This document shows positions 8,926 to 18,361 of a stretch of DNA of 64,000 nucleotides, piece by piece; position 1 is the stretch's first letter, and every line of letters starts with the position of its first letter. The DNA comes from Propionicimonas paludicola (GTDB lineage Bacteria; Actinomycetota; Actinomycetes; Propionibacteriales; Propionibacteriaceae): positions 2,728,001 to 2,792,000 of the forward strand of contig NZ_PDJC01000001.1 in assembly GCF_002563675.1 (NCBI RefSeq), written 5' to 3'. The notes beneath the pieces are model-generated. The model did not search any database, was not told the origin of the DNA, and was given only the letters and a program-made list of their open reading frames with translations. Made by a program: the position numbers and the translations under genes.

Positions 8926-9075
8926 ACGGCGAAGCTACACCCCCACCCCCCGGCTGACAACCCCCTACTTTCGCGAATCTCAGGCGTGCCCAGACTGTGA
9001 CGTTTCCGCAAGCCAAGCCCGGTTACCTCGGGTTGACTGGGGGTCTCGCCGCCAACTGCTCCACCGAAAAGAGGA

Positions 9076-9098
9076 CTGCCCCCTTTCCCGTGGGGCAG
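9076..9098. repeat. intergenic hairpin of the GGGGAC/GTCCCC type
   Basis: CTGCCCC and GGGGCAG face each other across a nine-base loop in the gap between divergent genes. It is not placed as a terminator for either. Similar short GC palindromes occur in other gaps (see 54031-54047 and 38400-38493). Confidence 0.45.
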
Positions 9099-9120
9099 GC
9101 GTGGAGCCGGGGCGGGCCGC

Positions 9121-9126
9121 TACAGT
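9121..9126 (+). promoter_or_regulatory. -10 box of leaderless glycosyltransferase gene
   Basis: TACAGT followed by seven bases and then the GTG start at 9134. There is no ribosome site between them, so the mRNA is expected to start at the GTG. Confidence 0.6.
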
Positions 9127-9133
9127 CGGGAGC

Positions 9134-10525
9134 GTGCCACATCGCAAGGGATCAGCGCCGACCCCGGCCTCATCGGGGCCTGCCGCGGCGGGCCATCGCC
9201 CGCTGACCATCGCCGAGTTCACCGACAACTACGGGCCGGCTGATTCGGGCCTGCTGCACGCGGTGCAGTCACTGGAGGGCCAGGTGCTGGCCGCCGGCCA
9301 CAAGCTGCTGCTGGTCGCCCCGGTCGGCGACGGGCCCAACCCCTACGCCGGCCGCGCCGGACGCCGCGAGATCCGACTGCCCAGCGTCCCGATCCCGGGC
9401 ACCCAGATCCGGCTGTCGATGGGCCAGGACTTCGACTACCGACTGGCCCAGATGGTGGCCAACCCGCCGGACGTGATCCACGTCCACGGCCTGGGCCCGA
9501 TCGGGTTGTTGGGCCTGTGGGTGGCCGAGCGCACCGGACGTCCGCTGGTACTGACCTGGCAGACCGACCTGGAGGCCTATGCCGAGCACTACTGGCATGT
9601 GCTGCCCTTCCTGAACGCGGCCTACAAGGTCTACGAGCTGCACATGGCCGAATCGACCTGGGAGCAGATCAAGAAGCTGAAGCTGAAGCGTCCCCGCCGC
9701 GGCGGCGCCCAGGTGGAGCTGCTCGAGCTGGCCGCCAAGATGCTCACCGACGCCGACCTGGTCACCACCCCGTCCGCCAAGACCGCCGAGCGGGTGCTCG
9801 AGGTGGCCCCGGCGGCCGCGGTGCGGGTGATCCCCAGCGGCGTCGATCCGCTGCCGGAGCTGCCGCCGATCAGCAAGGGACGGGGCCCGCGGCTGCTCTA
9901 CGTCGGACGGATCTCGCAGGAGAAGGGGATCGACCTGCTGCTGGACGCGTTCGCGCTGGTCCGCGATCAGATCCCGCACGTCGAGCTGATGATCGTCGGG
10001 GACTGGAGGTCGGCGCCCACCGCGCTGCGCCGCCGGCTGGTCCGGGCCTCCCGGTTCGGCCGAGTCCGGCTGGTCGGCCAGGTGCCCAAGGCCAAGCTGG
10101 GTGCCTACTACGCCTCTGCGGACGCCTTCGTGTTCCCGTCGCTGACCGACACCCAGGGCATCTCCCTGCACGAGGCCGCCCACGCCGGGCTGCCCTTCGT
10201 GATGGTCGATCACGAGCTGGATCTGGTCACCGAGCCGGGCACCAACACCGTCCTGGCCAGGGCGAACCCGGTCTCGCTTGCCGGCGCCATGGTCAGCCTG
10301 CTGGACGCGCTGAAGGACCCCGGCTACGCCGCCCACGCCTCCGCCCGCTCCCGCGAGCTGGCCGCCAAGTGGACGCTGGCCGGGCAGTGCGCCGAGCTGG
10401 TCGGCATCTACGAGGACCTGGCCGCCGGACGGACGGTGCCCACCACCGAGCACCTGAGCCCTGACTACGGGCGACGCGTGTTCCCTGGACGGACGATCAC
10501 GGCCCGCTTCGATCGGCCCGACTGA
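9134..10525 (+). CDS. GT4-family glycosyltransferase
   Basis: 463 residues from a GTG start; an open frame continues far upstream but overlaps the transporter operon and is not coding. The N-terminal Rossmann half has EFTDNYGPADSGLLHAVQSLE and DVIHVHGLGPIGLLGL. The C-terminal half has PSGVDPLPELPP, LLYVGRISQEKGIDLLLDAF and PSLTDTQGISLHEAAHAGLP, the GT-B donor-binding motif with the conserved glutamates. It transfers a sugar from a nucleotide donor to a lipid or glycan at the inner face of the membrane; DAG- or phosphatidylinositol-type acceptors are typical for similar proteins. Expression appears leaderless (TACAGT, 7 bases, GTG). It stands alone between divergent and downstream units. Confidence 0.85.
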   Translation: MPHRKGSAPTPASSGPAAAGHRPLTIAEFTDNYGPADSGLLHAVQSLEGQVLAAGHKLLLVAPVGDGPNPYAGRAGRREIRLPSVPIPGTQIRLSMGQDFDYRLAQMVANPPDVIHVHGLGPIGLLGLWVAERTGRPLVLTWQTDLEAYAEHYWHVLPFLNAAYKVYELHMAESTWEQIKKLKLKRPRRGGAQVELLELAAKMLTDADLVTTPSAKTAERVLEVAPAAAVRVIPSGVDPLPELPPISKGRGPRLLYVGRISQEKGIDLLLDAFALVRDQIPHVELMIVGDWRSAPTALRRRLVRASRFGRVRLVGQVPKAKLGAYYASADAFVFPSLTDTQGISLHEAAHAGLPFVMVDHELDLVTEPGTNTVLARANPVSLAGAMVSLLDALKDPGYAAHASARSRELAAKWTLAGQCAELVGIYEDLAAGRTVPTTEHLSPDYGRRVFPGRTITARFDRPD

Positions 10526-10636
10526 GCCGGTATTTCGGCCAGGTGAAAGCTCGGTGACGAACGTTCACCGCACCCGCCATTGCCGCTGAGCGCGGCCTAT
10601 CGTGGCTGCACGATCGCTGCGACAGGAGGTGGACGG

Positions 10637-11713
10637 GTGCTCACCAACGCCGGTGCGGACGCGCCCGCGGACCATCCGGGCTGGCGGATGCCTGCCGAAA
10701 CCGAGCCGCACGAACGCACCTGGATGGCCTGGCCGTCCGGTGGCTACACGCTGGGCGACAGCTGGGGCGAGGCCGAGACCGCCCGGCGCGCCTGGGCCGC
10801 GGTGGCCAACGCCATCGTCGAGTTCGAGCCGGTCTCGATGATCGTCCCGCCGACCGCCACCGCCGAGGCCACCCGACTGCTGAGCTCGTCGGTCGAGCTG
10901 TACTTCCGGCCGCTGGATGACGCCTGGTACCGCGACATCGGGCCGACCTTCGTCCTCGGCCCGGGCGGACGCCTGGGCGCGGTCGACTGGCTGTTCAACG
11001 GCTGGGGCGCGCAGAGCTGGGCCCGCTGGGAGCTGGACGCCGGGGCCGCCGATGTGGCCATCGCCGCGGCCGGCGCGACCGCGATCCGCTCGGCGCTGAC
11101 CAACGAAGGCGGCGGGATCCACACCGACGGGCAGGGCACCTTCCTGGTCACCGAGACCGTCCAACTCGACCCGGGACGCAACCCGGGCTGGGTGAAGGCC
11201 GACGTGGAGGCCGAGCTGGCCCGGGCTGTCGGCGCCAAGAAAGTGATCTGGCTACCCCGCGGACTGACCCGGGACTCGCAGACCTACGGCACCCGCGGCC
11301 ACGTCGACCTGCTGGCCACCTTCGCCGCCCCCGGACGCCTACTGGTGCACGACCAAACCGACCCCGAGCACCCCGATCACCTGGTCAGTGCCCAGTTGCG
11401 GGACGTCCTGGCCGGCCAGACCGATGCCGCCGGGCGCGCGCTCGAGCTTGTCGACTTGCCCGCCCCGGCCACGCTGCGCGATGCCGAGGGTTGGGTCGAC
11501 TACAGCTACATCAATCACTACGTGCTCAACGGGGCGGTCCTGTTCGGCAGCTTCGCCGACCCGTCCGACGAGCCGGCCGCCGAGATCCTGGGCGCCGCCT
11601 ATCCGGGCCGTGAGGTTCTCAGCGTCGACGCGCGTCCGCTGTTCGCCCGCGGCGGCGGCGTCCACTGCATCACCCAGCAACAACCCCGCTCCGCAGAAGG
11701 AGTCCGTCGATGA
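10637..11713 (+). CDS. aguA: agmatine deiminase
   Basis: 358 residues from a GTG with a strong AGGAGGT site six bases ahead; an upstream in-frame ATG at 10580 lacks one. Motifs typical of the peptidyl-arginine-deiminase-type agmatine deiminases are visible: ERTWMAWPS, DDAWYRDIGPTFV, ALTNEGGGIHTDG, RGHVDLLATF and the C-terminal GGGVHCITQQQP with the catalytic cysteine. It converts agmatine to N-carbamoylputrescine and ammonia. Its stop overlaps the start of the next gene, which performs the following step, so the pair forms a complete agmatine-to-putrescine route. Confidence 0.93.
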   Translation: MLTNAGADAPADHPGWRMPAETEPHERTWMAWPSGGYTLGDSWGEAETARRAWAAVANAIVEFEPVSMIVPPTATAEATRLLSSSVELYFRPLDDAWYRDIGPTFVLGPGGRLGAVDWLFNGWGAQSWARWELDAGAADVAIAAAGATAIRSALTNEGGGIHTDGQGTFLVTETVQLDPGRNPGWVKADVEAELARAVGAKKVIWLPRGLTRDSQTYGTRGHVDLLATFAAPGRLLVHDQTDPEHPDHLVSAQLRDVLAGQTDAAGRALELVDLPAPATLRDAEGWVDYSYINHYVLNGAVLFGSFADPSDEPAAEILGAAYPGREVLSVDARPLFARGGGVHCITQQQPRSAEGVRR

Positions 11714-12654
11714 GAACCGTGGTGGCCACCCCCCTGGACTCGCCCGCCCGCGTCCGGCCGTCCACTCGTCCGCCGCTGAGAGTGGGCCTGGTCCAGACCC
11801 ACTGGCATCCCGACCCGGCCACCCACCGGGCCGTGTTCGCCGACGGAATCTCCTCGGCCGCCGCCGAAGGAGCAGAGGTCGTCTTCCTGCCCGAACTGAC
11901 GCTGCAGCGCTACCCGGCCGACACCCTGCCCACCGGACGAGCCGCCGACCTGGCCGAGGACCTGACCGACGGTCCGACCTACCGCTTCGCCGCCGAGCAG
12001 GCCGGACGCCACCAGGTGCTGGTGCACGCCTCGCTCTACGAGCGCGCCGACGGCCCGGACGGACGCGGCTACAACACCGCCATCCTGGTGGCGCCGGACG
12101 GCACCCTGCTGGCCCGTACCCGCAAGCTGCACATTCCGGTGACGACCGGCTATCACGAGGATCACTACTTCCGTCCCGGGCCGGCCGAGGATCCGTACCC
12201 GGTGACCACGCTGGCGCTGCCCTCGGCGGCGCGGATCGGGTTGCCGACCTGCTGGGACGAGTGGTTCCCCGAGGTGTCCCGGACCTACTCGCTGGCCGGG
12301 GCCGAGGTGCTGGCCTACCCCAGCGCAATCGGCTCCGAGCCCGATCACCCGGCCTTCGACACCGAGCCGCTGTGGCGCCAGGTGATCGCGGCCAATGCGG
12401 TCACCGCGGGCACCTTCATGGTGGTGCCGAACCGGTGGGGCACCGAGGGCAAGATCGCCTTCTACGGCTCGTCCTTCATCGCCGACCCCTACGGACGGGT
12501 GCTGGCCCAGGCGCCGCGCTCGGCCGACATGGTCCTGGTGGCCTCGCTGGATCTGGACCAGTGCCGGGATTGGCGCGAGCTGTTCCCGTTCACCCAGACC
12601 CGTCGCCCGGACACCTACACCAGTCTGTTGGCCCCGACCGAGGCGGCCGGCTGA
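11710..12654 (+). CDS. aguB: N-carbamoylputrescine amidohydrolase (nitrilase family)
   Basis: 314 residues. The carbon-nitrogen hydrolase triad is visible as glutamate in VFLPELTLQRYPAD, lysine in ARTRKLHIPV and cysteine in GLPTCWDEWFPEVSR. The CWDEWFPE context is typical of N-carbamoylputrescine amidases. It releases putrescine, CO2 and ammonia. The ATG overlaps the aguA stop by four bases (ATGA), indicating translational coupling. It has about 25 extra N-terminal residues before the usual start of the domain. Confidence 0.92.
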   Translation: MRTVVATPLDSPARVRPSTRPPLRVGLVQTHWHPDPATHRAVFADGISSAAAEGAEVVFLPELTLQRYPADTLPTGRAADLAEDLTDGPTYRFAAEQAGRHQVLVHASLYERADGPDGRGYNTAILVAPDGTLLARTRKLHIPVTTGYHEDHYFRPGPAEDPYPVTTLALPSAARIGLPTCWDEWFPEVSRTYSLAGAEVLAYPSAIGSEPDHPAFDTEPLWRQVIAANAVTAGTFMVVPNRWGTEGKIAFYGSSFIADPYGRVLAQAPRSADMVLVASLDLDQCRDWRELFPFTQTRRPDTYTSLLAPTEAAG

Positions 12655-12787
12655 GCTTTCAGCGCACCGAACGGGGTTGCCGGAGGAGGCTCCATCGTCC
12701 GGCGGCGTCGGCTTCTTCGGCCGGCCGGCGGCGTTGCCCGCGAAGGTAGGCTCGCGGTGTACTGCCGCAGTCCGAAGGAGATGCCGG

Positions 12788-14506
12788 GTGCGAATCGGAT
12801 CGCGTCTGCTCGTAACCACCACAGCGATGGCCTGCCTGGTCGGCTTGGCCGCCTGCGCCGCCGACCCGGTGGCGATGGGTTCCCGACCACACGCGGGGAC
12901 GCGCTACGCCGAGGCCACCGTGACCGACCCGGAGCCGGTGACGCCGAGCACTCTGCCCGGCTTCGTGGCCCCGACAAGGGAGTCGAACGGCTGGTACACC
13001 AAGCCGCTGCTCGGCAGCAAGGGCTCGGTCAGCTGGCAGGTCTTCGATGCGGCCAGCCAGCCACTGCCCTCGACCGACGGCCAACAGAAGGTGGTGTGGG
13101 GCTCGGGCGACACCTACACCGATGTGCCCGGCGTGCTGGTCTGGCGGGGCAACAACTCCCGCACCGCCCCCACCTATGGCACCGCCGACATCACCGAGAA
13201 GAAGCTGCAGATCGTGTGGACCCACGACATCGGCGCGGTCAGCGCCGACGGCAGCTACTTCCCCGGCGCAGGATGGACGGGCCAGCCGCTGCTGGTGAAC
13301 TGGCCGAAGGCCACCAAGCAGGCCATGAGCCTCACCCCGTCCTATGTGAACGACCCGAACTTCGTTGAAGTCGTCTATCCGGTCTTCGACGGCCACATCT
13401 ATCGCCTCGATCTGGCCACGGGTGCGGCCACCAAACCCGCGATCGACTCGGGCTGGGGCTTCAAGGGCACCGGGTCGATCGACCCGCGCGGCTATCCGCT
13501 GCTCTACACCGGCCAGGGCTTGAATGAGAAGGGCGATCAGAAGGGCCCGTGGGAGTACCGCATCTTCGATCTGATCAAGAACAAGCAGGTCTCCCAGATC
13601 AGCGGCACCGATGAGGTCTCGCTGCGGCAGGACCCGACCGGCTGGGGAGCGTTCGACTCCTCGGCGCTGGTCAACAAGGCCGCCGACACCCTGATCGAGC
13701 CCGGCGAGAACGGCGTGATCTACAAGGCCAAGCTGAACACGTCCTTCGACCCGAAGGCGAAGAAGGTCTCGGTGAACCCGCAGGTCGTGAAGATGGTCTA
13801 CGACACCTCGCAGAGCAACCAGCGCGGCATCGAGAGCTCGGCCGTGGCTTGGCGCAACCTGATGTGGGCCACCGACAACGACGGCAACCTGGTCTGCTGG
13901 GACGCCAACACCATGGACATCGTGTGGACCCACTACCTGGTGGACAACACCGACTCCACGCCGGTGTTGGACGCCTCGTCCGGAACCCCCTTCCTCTACA
14001 CCGGCAACTCCGTGGGCTGGCGCGGGTCGGAACGCAAGGACCAGGTGACCAACCTGCGCAAGGTGAACGGGCTGACCGGCGAGGTGGTCTGGCAGTACAA
14101 CCTGCCGAGCTACTACTACTTCCCGGTCAAGGGCGGCCTGCTGTCGACCCCGCTGCTCGGCAAGGGCGAGGACTCCGACCTGGTGATCTTCAACGTGGCC
14201 AAGACGACCGCGCCGTCCGAAGGCACCCTGATCGCCCTGGATCGTGAGACCGGCCAGGTCGTGTGGTCGCGAAGCTTGGCGCACTATTCGTGGAGTTCGC
14301 CGGTGATGATCACCGGAACCGACGGCCACGAGTACGGCGTCTTCGGTGACTCCGCCGGCCTGCTGCACCTGTTCGACCCGGCCACAGGAAAGGACTACTC
14401 CACGGTGTCGCTGGGCAAGAACGTCGAAGCCTCGGTGGCGGCGTACAACAACATGCTGGTGGTCGCCTCGTACGACCAGAAGATCTTCGGGATCAAGGTG
14501 AGCTGA
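12788..14506 (+). CDS. PQQ-type beta-propeller lipoprotein
   Basis: 572 residues from a GTG with a GAAGGAGA site eight bases ahead. A short signal ends in LVGLAACAAD, a lipobox with cysteine near residue 21, so the protein should be anchored on the outer membrane face. The body holds repeated W-motif blades such as LQIVWTHDIGAVSADG, DIVWTHYLVDNTDSTPVLD, GEVVWQYNLPS and QVVWSRSLAHYSWSSPV, which resemble PQQ-enzyme/BamB-like propellers. No quinone-binding signature is obvious, so binding or scaffolding is as likely as catalysis. A TAGGCT box at 12747-12752 may be its -10. The next gene follows after five bases and may be its membrane partner. Confidence 0.75.
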   Translation: MRIGSRLLVTTTAMACLVGLAACAADPVAMGSRPHAGTRYAEATVTDPEPVTPSTLPGFVAPTRESNGWYTKPLLGSKGSVSWQVFDAASQPLPSTDGQQKVVWGSGDTYTDVPGVLVWRGNNSRTAPTYGTADITEKKLQIVWTHDIGAVSADGSYFPGAGWTGQPLLVNWPKATKQAMSLTPSYVNDPNFVEVVYPVFDGHIYRLDLATGAATKPAIDSGWGFKGTGSIDPRGYPLLYTGQGLNEKGDQKGPWEYRIFDLIKNKQVSQISGTDEVSLRQDPTGWGAFDSSALVNKAADTLIEPGENGVIYKAKLNTSFDPKAKKVSVNPQVVKMVYDTSQSNQRGIESSAVAWRNLMWATDNDGNLVCWDANTMDIVWTHYLVDNTDSTPVLDASSGTPFLYTGNSVGWRGSERKDQVTNLRKVNGLTGEVVWQYNLPSYYYFPVKGGLLSTPLLGKGEDSDLVIFNVAKTTAPSEGTLIALDRETGQVVWSRSLAHYSWSSPVMITGTDGHEYGVFGDSAGLLHLFDPATGKDYSTVSLGKNVEASVAAYNNMLVVASYDQKIFGIKVS

Positions 14507-14511
14507 GGCAC

Positions 14512-15702
14512 ATGATGGCAACCGTCTTCGCCGCCCTCGTGGCGCTCATGATCAGCGGGGCAGCCGCCTTCCTGCTGCCCTCCATGGCTCAGCTGCCCGC
14601 CGTGCTGACCCGCTTCGGACGAGGCCTACCGGCCCTGCTCGGCGTCCTGGCCGGCTTCGTCGTGCTGATGGTCGCCGGCGGCGCACTCAACCTGATCTCC
14701 ATCCTGCTGATCACCGCGCTGATCGTGGCCGTCCTGGACGCGGGGTTGGCCAGTCTGGGCGCGCATCGGTTGTGGCGGGTGCTGGGCCAGGCCGTCGTCT
14801 TCGCTGCGGCCATGGCCCTGGAGTGGAAGCGCGGGGACCTCTTCCTCACCAACGCCGCCTTCGCCGTGATCGCCGGCGTCGTCGTCATGGGCGTGGTCAC
14901 CTTCGCCACCGAAGCCTCGACCACTTCGTCCGCCGCTCGGCTCCCGGCGCAGGTGGGCGTCCTCACCGCGGTCTACCTGGCGGTGATCGCCCTCGGCCTG
15001 CCGAACCCGGGCCTGCTGAGCCTGATTGCCCTGGTCGGCGCCGCGATCCTGCCGGGCGCGGTGCTCGCTCCGCGCGGTGGCGATACGGAGCTGCTGCTGG
15101 GTCCGCTCCTCGGCGGACTGGGCTGGGCGCTGGGCATGTACGCCTGGCTGGCGAACGCCTCACCCGCCATGGTGATCGCCCCGGTGATGATCATCGGCGT
15201 CGACGTCTGCTGGACGCTGGTCCGTCGGCTCACCACTGCTGAGGGACGAGCTTGGATGGCCGAGGCCGGCAACTGGTGGCGCATTCTCGACCGCTGGCCG
15301 CAGACCGGCGACGACCTGCTCACCCAGCGGGTGGCAGCGGCGTCCTCGCCGCGGTCGGCCCACGGCTGGCTGCTCGGCGGCACGGCGATCTGCCTGGCGC
15401 TCGGCCTTGTGGAATGGCAGCTGGAGATTCGCTGGCTGCTGGCTGCCGGAGTGCTGCTGCTGGTCGGGGTGGGCTGGGTGCTGGTACAGCAGACCATCAT
15501 CGGCTTGCCGCGTGCCGATCTGTTCTCCTGGCTGGCGGGCGTGACCGTCCTGGCGGGGATGATCGCTTTGGGCGCCCGGATGATCGATGGACGTTCGACG
15601 GTGACCGCGCTGCCGATCGCCGTCGCTGCGGTGGTCTGGGTGGCCGCACTGGCCTGGATCGCCGTCTCCGGCAGGGCGAAGGGCGCGGTCCTCGAAGCCT
15701 GA
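14512..15702 (+). CDS. polytopic membrane protein of unknown function
   Basis: 396 residues with about ten hydrophobic helices in two groups (residues 1-230 and 290-390) separated by a soluble loop (about 235-290, TAEGRAWMAEAGNWWRILDRW). I do not recognise a family. The helix-rich N-terminal half loosely recalls polyprenyl-phosphate glycosyl-1-phosphate transferases in length and layout, but the aspartate-rich motifs that would show this are not evident. It starts five bases after the propeller lipoprotein and the two are almost certainly co-transcribed. Confidence 0.6.
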   Translation: MMATVFAALVALMISGAAAFLLPSMAQLPAVLTRFGRGLPALLGVLAGFVVLMVAGGALNLISILLITALIVAVLDAGLASLGAHRLWRVLGQAVVFAAAMALEWKRGDLFLTNAAFAVIAGVVVMGVVTFATEASTTSSAARLPAQVGVLTAVYLAVIALGLPNPGLLSLIALVGAAILPGAVLAPRGGDTELLLGPLLGGLGWALGMYAWLANASPAMVIAPVMIIGVDVCWTLVRRLTTAEGRAWMAEAGNWWRILDRWPQTGDDLLTQRVAAASSPRSAHGWLLGGTAICLALGLVEWQLEIRWLLAAGVLLLVGVGWVLVQQTIIGLPRADLFSWLAGVTVLAGMIALGARMIDGRSTVTALPIAVAAVVWVAALAWIAVSGRAKGAVLEA

Positions 15703-15775
15703 ACCGGCGCTGGTGACATCACCGGCTTCGCCGGCCAGGAGGTGCGCCCGCCTCGCGCGCCCCTCCCCGCGACGC

Positions 15776-17956
15776 TCAGCTGAGCGGACGGAAAGCTCGT
15801 AGCCGCAGGCTGTTCAGCACCACGAAGACGCTGGAGAAGGCCATGGCAGCCCCGGCGATCATCGGGTTCAGGAAGCCCAACGCCGCCAGCGGGATCGCGG
15901 CCACGTTGTAGGCGAACGCCCAGAACAGGTTGCCCCGGATCCGGCCCAAGGTGGCCCGAGACAGCCGGACGGCGTCGACGGCCACCAGCAGGTCCGAGCG
16001 CATCAAGGTCAGATCGGCGGCTTCGATGGCCGCGTCCGATCCGGACGACAGCGCGATCCCCAGGTCGGCCTGAGCCAGCGCAGCGGAGTCGTTGACCCCG
16101 TCCCCGACCATGGCCACTCTCGCGCCGGACGCCTGCAGCGCCGTGATCTGGGCCACCTTCTGCTCGGGCAGCACCTCGGCGATGACGTCGGTGATCCCGA
16201 CCTCGGCGGCGATGGCCTCGGCCGCGACCCGGCGATCCCCGGTCAGCAGGACCGGCCGCAGCCCCAGCTTGGCGAAGGCGGCAACCGCCGCTGCCGAGGT
16301 GGGCTTGACCTGGTCAGCGACCCAGATCGTGCCGGCGTAGGTGCCGTCCCAGGCGATCGAGACCGCACTGGCGGGGCCCGGCTCGACGAGTTCGGGGACG
16401 TTCACCTGCCCGGCCAGCCAGGACGGCCGGCCGACCAGCAGCGTCCGGCCGGCCACCTGCGCGGTGATGCCCAGGCCCGGGGAGTCGGTGAGCGCCGTGA
16501 CCGCCAGATCGCTGGCCGCATAGCCGGCGATGGCCTGCGCGATCGGGTGCTCGGAGCCGGATTCGGCGGCCCCGGCGTAGCGGAGCAGCTCGGCCTCCTC
16601 GACCCCGGGAGCCGGCTGGACGGCCAGCACGCTGAGCGCACCGGTGGTCACCGTCCCGGTCTTGTCCAGCACAATGGTGTCGATGCCGCGGGCTCGCTCC
16701 AACGCCTCGGCGCCCTTGATCACGATGCCCAGGTTCGCGCCGCGGCCGGTGCCGACCAGCAGTGCGGTCGGCGTGGCCAGACCCAGCGCACAGGGGCAGG
16801 CGATGATCAGCACGGCCACCGCAGCCCCGGCCGCGTCGGCCACCATGGCACCCGAGAGCAGCCAGGCCGCCAGGGTGACCGCGGAGATCCCGATCACGAT
16901 CGGGACGAACACCGCCGAGATCTTGTCGGCAAGGTCCTGGATGGCGGCCTTGCCGGCTTGGGCTTCGGTGACCAGCCGGGCGATCTGGGCCAGCTGAGTG
17001 TCCCGGCCGACCCGGGTGGCCCGGACGACCAGGCGTCCGGTGGTGTTCAGGGTGGCGCCGATCACGGCGTCCCCCGGGCCGACGTCCACCGGCACCGACT
17101 CGCCGGTGACCAGGGAGTTGTCCACCGCGGAGACGCCAGAGACGATGTGGCCGTCAGTGGCGACCTTCTCGCCGGGGCGCACCACGAACTCGTCCCCGAC
17201 GCCCAGCGCGCCGACCGGCACCCGGGTCTCGACGCCGTCGATCAGCACGATGGCCTCGGTGGCGCCCAGCTGCAGCAGCGAGCGGACGGCCTCGCCGGCG
17301 CTGGCCTTGGCCTTGGCCTCGATCCAGCGGCCCAACAGCAGGAAGGCCACGATGGCGGCGACCGCCTCGAAGTACAGCCCGGCCTCGCCGTGGGCGGTGC
17401 CCAGCCGCAGCTCGAAGGCGTGGGTGTAGCCGATCCGTCCGGCGCCCCCGAACAGCAGCGCATAGATCGACCAGCCCAGTGCGGCCGTGGTGCCCAAGCT
17501 GATCAGGGTGTCCATGGTGGTGGCCCCGTGCCGGGCGTTGACCAGCGTCGAGCGGTGGAACGGCCAGGCCGCCCACAGGTACAGCGGCAGGGTCAGCGCC
17601 AGACTGACCCACTGCCAGCCGGCGAACTGCCAGGCCGGGACCATGGCCAGCGCGATCACCGGCACAGCCAGGACGATGGCGCCGATCAGGCGTCCGCGCA
17701 GCTGGGCGGCGTGGTCGACCGGCGGCTCGTCCGGCTGCGGCAGGGTAGCGCCGTAGCCGGTCTGCTCGACCACCTGAATCAGGTGAGTCAGGTCGAGTTC
17801 GGGCGGGATCAGGACAGTGGCCTTCTCGGTGGCGTAGTTCACCCGCGCCTGCACCCCGTCCAGCTTGTTCAGCTTGCGCTCGATCCGGGCCGCGCAGGAC
17901 GCGCAGGTCATCCCGGTGATGTCGAGCTCGACGGCCTCTCTGGTCGGGGCAGTCAT
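15776..17956 (-). CDS. copA: copper-exporting P1B-type ATPase
   Basis: 726 residues. There is one N-terminal heavy-metal-associated domain with GMTCASCAARIE (residues 15-26), then the P1B core: TGES in the actuator domain, the CPC metal-site motif (IIACPCALGLATPTA), the DKTGT phosphorylation site, the SEHP motif and GDGVNDS. It pumps Cu(I) out of the cytoplasm. A single metal-binding domain is usual in actinobacteria. It is the last gene of the csoR-copZ-copA unit, four bases after copZ. Confidence 0.95.
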   Translation of the reverse strand: MTAPTREAVELDITGMTCASCAARIERKLNKLDGVQARVNYATEKATVLIPPELDLTHLIQVVEQTGYGATLPQPDEPPVDHAAQLRGRLIGAIVLAVPVIALAMVPAWQFAGWQWVSLALTLPLYLWAAWPFHRSTLVNARHGATTMDTLISLGTTAALGWSIYALLFGGAGRIGYTHAFELRLGTAHGEAGLYFEAVAAIVAFLLLGRWIEAKAKASAGEAVRSLLQLGATEAIVLIDGVETRVPVGALGVGDEFVVRPGEKVATDGHIVSGVSAVDNSLVTGESVPVDVGPGDAVIGATLNTTGRLVVRATRVGRDTQLAQIARLVTEAQAGKAAIQDLADKISAVFVPIVIGISAVTLAAWLLSGAMVADAAGAAVAVLIIACPCALGLATPTALLVGTGRGANLGIVIKGAEALERARGIDTIVLDKTGTVTTGALSVLAVQPAPGVEEAELLRYAGAAESGSEHPIAQAIAGYAASDLAVTALTDSPGLGITAQVAGRTLLVGRPSWLAGQVNVPELVEPGPASAVSIAWDGTYAGTIWVADQVKPTSAAAVAAFAKLGLRPVLLTGDRRVAAEAIAAEVGITDVIAEVLPEQKVAQITALQASGARVAMVGDGVNDSAALAQADLGIALSSGSDAAIEAADLTLMRSDLLVAVDAVRLSRATLGRIRGNLFWAFAYNVAAIPLAALGFLNPMIAGAAMAFSSVFVVLNSLRLRAFRPLS

Positions 17957-17960
17957 CGGC

Positions 17961-18167
17961 TCAGGACACCGAGTAGTGCTCGCCGGCTTCGGCCACGGCT
18001 TCGACGATCCGGTCGAAGTCGACCGGGGCGGACGAGGTGATCTCGAGCTTTCCGGTCTCCAGGGCCAGTGCGACGTCGGTCACGCCGGGGATGGCCGAGA
18101 CCTCCTGCTTGACGGCGTGCACGCAGTGGCCGCAGGTCATGCCGGAGACGGTGTAGGTGGCGTTCAT
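17961..18167 (-). CDS. copZ: copper chaperone (HMA domain)
   Basis: 68 residues, MNATYTVSGMTCGHCVHAVK, with the CxxC copper site at about residues 12-15 and the ferredoxin-like fold length of CopZ/Atx1 proteins. It hands Cu(I) to CopA. The ATG at 18167 has an AAGGAAGA site. The frame stays open to a GTG or ATG near 18344, preceded by its own AAGGAAC, which would add 59 residues of low-complexity leader (MRELLQLNTDRLSP...). That extension is unusual and may be a separate short leader peptide or 5' untranslated sequence. Confidence 0.9.
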   Translation of the reverse strand: MNATYTVSGMTCGHCVHAVKQEVSAIPGVTDVALALETGKLEITSSAPVDFDRIVEAVAEAGEHYSVS

Positions 18168-18361
18168 CAGATCTTCCTTGCTGCTCGTGGTGGTGAGGTT
18201 CCGGGCGGGACGTTCGGCCTGAGACGGAGGCTGGCGGTCAGCGACGGAGGTCAATGGGGAGAGGGTCAGCTCACGCACGGGCCCTCGACGGGTGCTCTCG
18301 GCCGGGGACAGGCGGTCGGTGTTGAGCTGGAGAAGTTCACGCATGTCGGAGGTTCCTTCGG

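Noticed and set aside
7499-9133. N-terminal extension of the glycosyltransferase to 1008 residues
   Set aside because: The extra part is antisense to the sugar-binding protein gene and crosses its operators; the GTG at 9134 with a TACAGT box is the better start.
12659-14521. 620-codon minus-strand open frame
   Set aside because: Antisense of the propeller lipoprotein, which has a signal peptide, lipobox and blade motifs.
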